Virus record (IMG/VR): IMGVR_UViG_3300035665_000240
Location: 1 to 23,898 of that record
DNA from: a virus
Length of the DNA stretch: 23,898 bases
Direction: 5' to 3' (one strand)
Shown one piece after another: positions 20,050-23,898 of this stretch. A program made the position numbers and the translations under genes. Every line of letters starts with the position of its first letter. Positions within the stretch are counted from its first letter, which is position 1. Below the pieces are notes generated by a model. That model saw only the letters and a program-made list of their open reading frames with translations, did not search any database and was not told where the DNA came from.

Positions 20050-23000
20050 ACCAATCTCCTGCCGAACTTGCTCTTCGCATACTTGATGACCTGCTGCTTG
20101 ATCTTGTTCTGTGTAACCATCCTTGGCTCCACAAAGATCGCCTCGTGAAACTTCCACTTAGGCCAATCCCCCGTCAGGTTCTTGTACTGGGCCTTGGCAA
20201 ATCGCTCAGCCGCCGCAAGATCCCCGCGCTTCCTGTCCTTGCTGATCTGCACAATCTCCCACCAAACCAGCCGCTTATCTGACATCCAATCCGATGACTT
20301 GGTGCCGCCAAACTCCACCATCTGGCCAGCCGTATTCAGTACATTGCTTGCGGATCTGCGCTCTGCCCCGCACGATGGACACACCCGGCCGCGAAACATG
20401 TACCCGCACGCCGTGCATTTGATCTCTGCCTTCTCTTTCTCAGTAGGCTCCTTGCGTACCTTGGCGTCTAGCTTCCCGTCCTCTAATTCCTGTACGCCAT
20501 GGGCAAATACCTCTACCTGATCCTCCCAGAACCGAGTGAGGTTGCCTGCGTGACAGTTGTGGACTAGGAGACCTTCACAAGTGAAGCGATTGTGGGGTCC
20601 GGCGTTGAGTATGTCCCATACTTCCCTTTCGGTTTCAACGATGGTTTGTGGAACCTCTCGATGATCTGGTCGTCGGTCATGCCTGTTGCGAAAAACTTTT
20701 GCAATGTACTGTCCGAATATTTTATTTCTGGGTTTTTCATCCTGAAGCGGTGCATGTGTGCCACCGACTTCGGGCCCCTTTTGTTGCACTGATTTAGTTT
20801 GATAGAGGCCCAGCGCAAATTTCCAGGCTCGTAGTGCCCATTTGTATCTATTCGATCGAGTTGTACGTAACCACGATCTAGCTTGGTTTCGAATTCCGGT
20901 ATACCCAAGTTGTTCATGATCCAAATGGTCCCGGCTTTTACCCCAGGAAACCTGAACTCGATTCCTCTCCCGCCGTAGTGTTGATACTGACCGTTTTTCG
21001 GGTTGCAGCACCTTGCCCTCATGGCTTGAACTCTCGAATAAAGCCAGTCTGGATAAACCGGGTCCGGCTGGTTGCAATTCCTGCAACCTTTGGTCTTTGC
21101 TCCAGTCAGGTTGTGAAAAGAAATCACCGATCTGTTGAAACAAGTCACGCACTCGCATATGACGTGGAGTTTTCTGTTTCCCTTTTTCCCCAACCACATA
21201 ACGTGAGGATCCACGATCTCCACCGATCCGTATCGGGCTCCAACCAAGTCCGGTCTGTGTGATGACGATCTGTTTTTCGGCACATTCCCCAAAGGTGCGC
21301 CAACCATCTTTCGTGTGGACGAGGTGATTTGGGGTTGCTGTGAGCCCCTGATATGTGATGACTTTTCTGATTCCATTGCAGACGGCTCCTCCATGGGTGA
21401 TAAAGTTACATCCGTCCCATATTTTATGGTCTTTTGTAACTTTTTCAATAGGTACAAGCCCTCTGTCCGTTAGAACCCTACTTCCACGCGCAAGGCACAG
21501 CCACACAGCGAAGTCCTTGCCGGGATGCGGACGCATAACCCTGCCCATCTGCTGAATGTGACCCGATAATGATTTTCTATATGGCCTGGCACATACACCG
21601 ATTTTAATATCTGTAACATCAAATCCTTTTGCCAATGCCTCACAAGATATTAATCCGATAATATCGCTATCAGGTTTTCTGAACTCATCGATTAATTCCC
21701 TGCGTCGTTCGTTATTACCATCTTTATAACTGATCTGCTGAAAGTTATAACCCCTCTGTGCAAACTCCCTGCACAATTCCTCACCGTGTGCAACGGTTGC
21801 GCTAAATACAATGGTTTTAACTGGGCCATTAAAGTGTTTATTGGTAGCCTCGATCCACTCGGACACAATGTCTCCGACGATCTCAACCCCTTGTTTTTCC
21901 ATATCTTTTTCTGCCCACTCGCCATCAAACTTAACTTCGGCGCCACGCATATCCATTTCGGATTTCGCTACAAACATTTTAACGGGCACTAACCAACCAT
22001 CATTAATTAGTTTATCGGTCGTGGTGCTGTTAACTACGTTACTAAATATCTTTGATAATCCTTTTGTAAATGGTGTTGCAGTTAATCCAACAACCACCGC
22101 ATTTGGATATCTATTAATTGCATCTGCTACAGATTTGAATACCGTATGGCATTCATCTATAACAATTAACTTTGGCTCATTATCTATCTTGCGTCTTGCC
22201 AATGTCTGTGCGGATATAACCTGCACATATTCATATGGACGCCAGCGCCAGTGATCCGCCTGTATGACGCCATGAGGTACGCCATACCTATCCAGTGTTG
22301 TACTGGTCTGGTCTACCAGTGACACCCGATCGCATATGAACCAAGCTACGTTCTGCTTGGCTCTTGCTTCGTTCAATAAGTAGCTGGCGGATACTGTATT
22401 GTGCGTTACCGTGAAGTCGCCAAGGCAAAACAATCGATTGCCATCAATCTCAAACCCGTAGTAATCATCTTCCGGCAGTTCCTCAAGGGTTATTCCTGTA
22501 ACCAAATGGCGCTTCTTTTGGTTTCGTACAGGGAATACTTTGTCCCTTGTGGGTATACGATCAAGATCCCCTGTAAGGCTAACCCTCCAGTAATCTGAGC
22601 TGAAGCCAAGTGATTTAATGCCTTTGCGCTGCTTTGATACGTAAGCACTGAAACCACATGAGCGAGCAATAAAAACAAAGTCGTTTGCTAGGTGCTCGTA
22701 CTTGCTAATCCAATCACACCCTGACTTATCAATCGATCCATCGGTATCAATCATGCCGGCGAGGATCTCTAGCCTATCCCTTATGTCAGCGTACTTGTAA
22801 ATATCTGGAATGTGTTTGTTCTTAAACACACGGAGCTTTTTAAGATTCTCGGTAAATTGGTTTGTCTTATCCTGGGACTTCAGTGTATGGGTCGGACATC
22901 CGTTGTATGAATAACTAGTGCTTATCGAACAACCAATTGACTGTCCATACGCAATCCATTCATCAATCATCTTGCAAGGATATTTTGATATGGCTGGCGA

Positions 23001-23549
23001 CTTTGCTGTTCCGTCACCTATCCATGCTCCAAGAATGTAAGGCGGAATAGGTAGATCAGCATCAACCCTGTCAAATTTTTGAATCCCTGAACATCGCCAA
23101 CCCTTGAGGTTGTGTTTAACAGTTTGATTGCTAGCAAAAAATACATCTGCTCTGACGTTAACAATATCGGCGTCTTTTGAGATTTTTGTGCCATCGCTTA
23201 ACACCATGCCATCTGTGCCAAATGTTTTTCTAAGGCTCAGAATGTGGCTGGCATTAACAACGTATGGATCGCCTTTGATAGGCACAACACGAAACATTTT
23301 TTCCCGCCCGCGAGCTATGGACAAAACGGTTCTAGGCGTACCGTCATCACCCATGATCTTGTCCCGAGGGAATACAAATTGCACCGGGATAATTCTCCCG
23401 TTGGCCATTAGTATTGGGGTGTCTTTTGCTAAGCACTTGCCAGCTCCGGTGGGCGCCACCAGGATCTGTGACCGGTGCCCCTTGCGGACACCATCACGTA
23501 GCTCATCCAGTGCTTTGATTTGGTAGTCACGCAGACTTTCGATCAGCAT
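20046..23549 (-). CDS. SF2 DNA helicase with two inteins
   Basis: From the ATG at 23549 (GGAGG six bases upstream; an earlier codon at 23573 lacks one) the precursor is 1167 residues. Extein motifs: P-loop APTGAGK ending at K38 and continued by T385 after intein 1; DECH at 465-468; TAT at 490-492; motif VI QQMGRVMR around 666-673; a four-cysteine zinc ribbon at 1045, 1048, 1057 and 1060. Removing inteins at 39-384 and 685-998 leaves a 507-residue DEAD/H helicase of normal phage size. It would unwind DNA for replication or recombination with the Toprim protein. The gene overlaps its neighbours at both ends. ATPase activity requires intein 1 splicing, because the P-loop is split. Confidence 0.9.
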   Translation of the reverse strand: MLIESLRDYQIKALDELRDGVRKGHRSQILVAPTGAGKCLAKDTPILMANGRIIPVQFVFPRDKIMGDDGTPRTVLSIARGREKMFRVVPIKGDPYVVNASHILSLRKTFGTDGMVLSDGTKISKDADIVNVRADVFFASNQTVKHNLKGWRCSGIQKFDRVDADLPIPPYILGAWIGDGTAKSPAISKYPCKMIDEWIAYGQSIGCSISTSYSYNGCPTHTLKSQDKTNQFTENLKKLRVFKNKHIPDIYKYADIRDRLEILAGMIDTDGSIDKSGCDWISKYEHLANDFVFIARSCGFSAYVSKQRKGIKSLGFSSDYWRVSLTGDLDRIPTRDKVFPVRNQKKRHLVTGITLEELPEDDYYGFEIDGNRLFCLGDFTVTHNTVSASYLLNEARAKQNVAWFICDRVSLVDQTSTTLDRYGVPHGVIQADHWRWRPYEYVQVISAQTLARRKIDNEPKLIVIDECHTVFKSVADAINRYPNAVVVGLTATPFTKGLSKIFSNVVNSTTTDKLINDGWLVPVKMFVAKSEMDMRGAEVKFDGEWAEKDMEKQGVEIVGDIVSEWIEATNKHFNGPVKTIVFSATVAHGEELCREFAQRGYNFQQISYKDGNNERRRELIDEFRKPDSDIIGLISCEALAKGFDVTDIKIGVCARPYRKSLSGHIQQMGRVMRPHPGKDFAVWLCLARGSRVLTDRGLVPIEKVTKDHKIWDGCNFITHGGAVCNGIRKVITYQGLTATPNHLVHTKDGWRTFGECAEKQIVITQTGLGWSPIRIGGDRGSSRYVVGEKGKQKTPRHMRVRDLFQQIGDFFSQPDWSKDQRLQELQPAGPGLSRLALFESSSHEGKVLQPEKRSVSTLRRERNRVQVSWGKSRDHLDHEQLGYTGIRNQARSWLRTTRSNRYKWALRAWKFALGLYQTKSVQQKGPEVGGTHAPLQDEKPRNKIFGQYIAKVFRNRHDRRPDHREVPQTIVETEREVWDILNAGPHNRFTCEGLLVHNCHAGNLTRFWEDQVEVFAHGVQELEDGKLDAKVRKEPTEKEKAEIKCTACGYMFRGRVCPSCGAERRSASNVLNTAGQMVEFGGTKSSDWMSDKRLVWWEIVQISKDRKRGDLAAAERFAKAQYKNLTGDWPKWKFHEAIFVEPRMVTQNKIKQQVIKYAKSKFGRRLV
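20556..21497 (-). mobile_element. Intein 2 (314 residues) with out-of-frame endonuclease gene
   Basis: The element starts at Cys685 (CLARGSRVLTDRGLVPIE, block A), has block B TPNHLVHT with H742, and ends with VWDILNAGPHNRF then LLVHN (blocks F/G) before Cys999 of the extein. All splicing residues are present: first Cys, block B His, penultimate His and final Asn, +1 Cys. There is no LAGLIDADG or HNH motif in this frame. The linker of about 200 residues is Arg/Gln/Ser-rich and matches nothing, because it is the other frame of an endonuclease gene. It sits after motif VI in a VWL-HAGN sequence. Confidence 0.9.
20564..21307 (-). CDS. Homing endonuclease-like protein nested out of frame in intein 2
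   Basis: The frame is +1 to the helicase. It is open from 21457, but its first 50 codons are only shifted intein sequence; the ATG at 21307 (GAAAG nearby, weak) gives 247 residues. From there: DLVGARYG at about 20-27, a Cys cluster (CECVTC at 51-56 and CRNC at 75-78), a helix with SRVQAMRARCCNPKN, YGGRGIEF at 111-118 and LDRIDTNGHYEPGNLRW at 150-166. This is the phage family with a DL-G-R-G / Cys / YGGRGI / DRID-NG-YEP-N-RW series, HNH- or AP2-like and often found as mobile endonucleases. The first catalytic His of standard HNH is Arg here, which is usual for this family as I recall it. TDDQIIERF near the end may be DNA-binding. Confidence 0.85.
   Translation of the reverse strand: MVGAPLGNVPKNRSSSHRPDLVGARYGSVEIVDPHVMWLGKKGNRKLHVICECVTCFNRSVISFHNLTGAKTKGCRNCNQPDPVYPDWLYSRVQAMRARCCNPKNGQYQHYGGRGIEFRFPGVKAGTIWIMNNLGIPEFETKLDRGYVQLDRIDTNGHYEPGNLRWASIKLNQCNKRGPKSVAHMHRFRMKNPEIKYSDSTLQKFFATGMTDDQIIERFHKPSLKPKGKYGTYSTPDPTIASLVKVS
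22398..23435 (-). mobile_element. Intein 1 (346 residues) with LAGLIDADG endonuclease, in the P-loop
   Basis: The element begins at Cys39 immediately after GAGK and ends at Asn384 (FCLGDFTVTHN), followed by Thr385, which restores GAGKT. Block A is CLAKDTPILMANG, block B has NASH (H102), and block F/G is YYGFEIDGNR and LGDFTVTHN. The two LAGLIDADG helices are LGAWIGDGT (173-181, D179) and LAGMIDTDGS (263-272, D270), both with the catalytic acid, so the homing endonuclease is probably active. P-loop insertion is a known preferred intein site because it is very conserved; unspliced precursor cannot bind ATP. Confidence 0.93.
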
Positions 23550-23898
23550 GTTGACCCTCCAAGAATTCTCCATGCTGTTGCCGCCACTGCTGGAACTTGT
23601 CCATTTCCAATGGCTTTAAGTCTGTCCACTCTAGCGGCCACCCCATCAGCCACTCGACCCACGTCGGGTTCAACTTTCCACCATTCCCCGCTCCCATAAG
23701 GCGGGCTTGCTCTATCCCGACATTGTTTTTCAGCAACTCCCAAGAGCCTGAGCCCCCGCACATCCCCGCAGTTCTTGGTGAGGGCCATTTCATCACCGCC
23801 GTTGCCAATCCGTCTCCGCTCGTTGGACTCAGACCTTTCTTGTTGTAATTTCCATTTACGATTGGAGTAGGCCAAATCTTCACAGCCAGCGACAGCGG
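23527..23898 (-). CDS. C-terminal part of a phage DNA methyltransferase-type protein, 5' end off the edge
   Basis: The frame is open to the right edge; a GTG at 23883 could be an internal start giving 118 residues, but the residues before it (PLSLA) also fit the family. The visible part has LWPTP-type repeats (IWPTPIV, KWPSPRT), NYNKKGLSPTSGDGLATAV, GGKLNPTWVEWLMGWPLEWT and a final DLKPLEMDKFQQW. I recall this C-terminal series from phage cytosine-methyltransferase-like proteins (often called Dcm-like) and from standalone short proteins. The catalytic motifs would be upstream, outside the window. It may protect phage DNA from host restriction. Its 3' end overlaps the helicase start. Confidence 0.6.
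   Translation of the reverse strand, partial: PLSLAVKIWPTPIVNGNYNKKGLSPTSGDGLATAVMKWPSPRTAGMCGGSGSWELLKNNVGIEQARLMGAGNGGKLNPTWVEWLMGWPLEWTDLKPLEMDKFQQWRQQHGEFLEGQHADRKSA

Noticed and set aside
20046-20157. Longer 94-residue reading of the HTH protein
   Set aside because: The first 36 residues would overlap the helicase C-terminus out of frame and resemble no HTH leader; the ATG at 20049 overlaps the helicase stop by ATGA as in neighbouring genes.
20564-21457. Full 297-residue reading of the nested endonuclease
   Set aside because: Its first 50 or so residues are only shifted intein block A/B sequence; the family-like part begins near DLVGARYG, so the ATG at 21307 is preferred.

Overview
The window is a piece of a tailed double-stranded DNA bacteriophage genome (class Caudoviricetes), or possibly a prophage. 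A complete head-assembly set lies in canonical order on the minus strand: small terminase, large terminase, portal, GroES-like protein, scaffold, capsid-associated proteins and major capsid protein. It is followed by many short, basic, ATGA-coupled genes. The window is cut at both ends: a methyltransferase-like gene runs off the right edge and a small conserved phage gene runs off the left edge. There are no rRNAs, tRNAs or CRISPR arrays. The plus-strand gene families resemble ones I know from beta- and gammaproteobacterial mobile elements, so a proteobacterial host is likely, but the sequence does not settle it.

Reading along the minus strand from right to left, 23898-18834 is a replication block: a methyltransferase-type C-terminus, an SF2 helicase, a 58-residue HTH protein, a CxxC protein and a Toprim primase-like protein. 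The helicase gene carries two inteins. Intein 1 splits the P-loop and has an apparently intact LAGLIDADG endonuclease. Intein 2 has only splicing blocks in the helicase frame, but a complete different endonuclease gene lies inside it in the +1 frame.

From 16572 to 18863 the strand flips. Eight small genes on the plus strand, mostly overlapping by ATGA, form a GC-rich cassette that runs convergently into the primase gene. Two of them are preceded by near-duplicate tandem-hairpin leaders. The 142-base gap between this cassette and the terminase operon (16430-16571) holds back-to-back promoter-like sequences sharing an operator-like inverted repeat.

From 16387 to 7596 is the packaging and capsid operon, ending in a strong intrinsic terminator. 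A free-standing HNH endonuclease gene (7514-6912) sits just downstream, and a promoter overlapping its 3' end appears to restart transcription for the last block (6820-1). That block encodes a glycine/threonine-rich structural protein, several short basic proteins sharing a C-terminal motif, and a 1254-residue repetitive virion protein.

The strongest candidate for something new is the out-of-frame endonuclease nested in intein 2. Next are the duplicated hairpin leaders in the plus-strand cassette, and a 44-bp palindromic element present once in a gene junction and once inside the small terminase gene.
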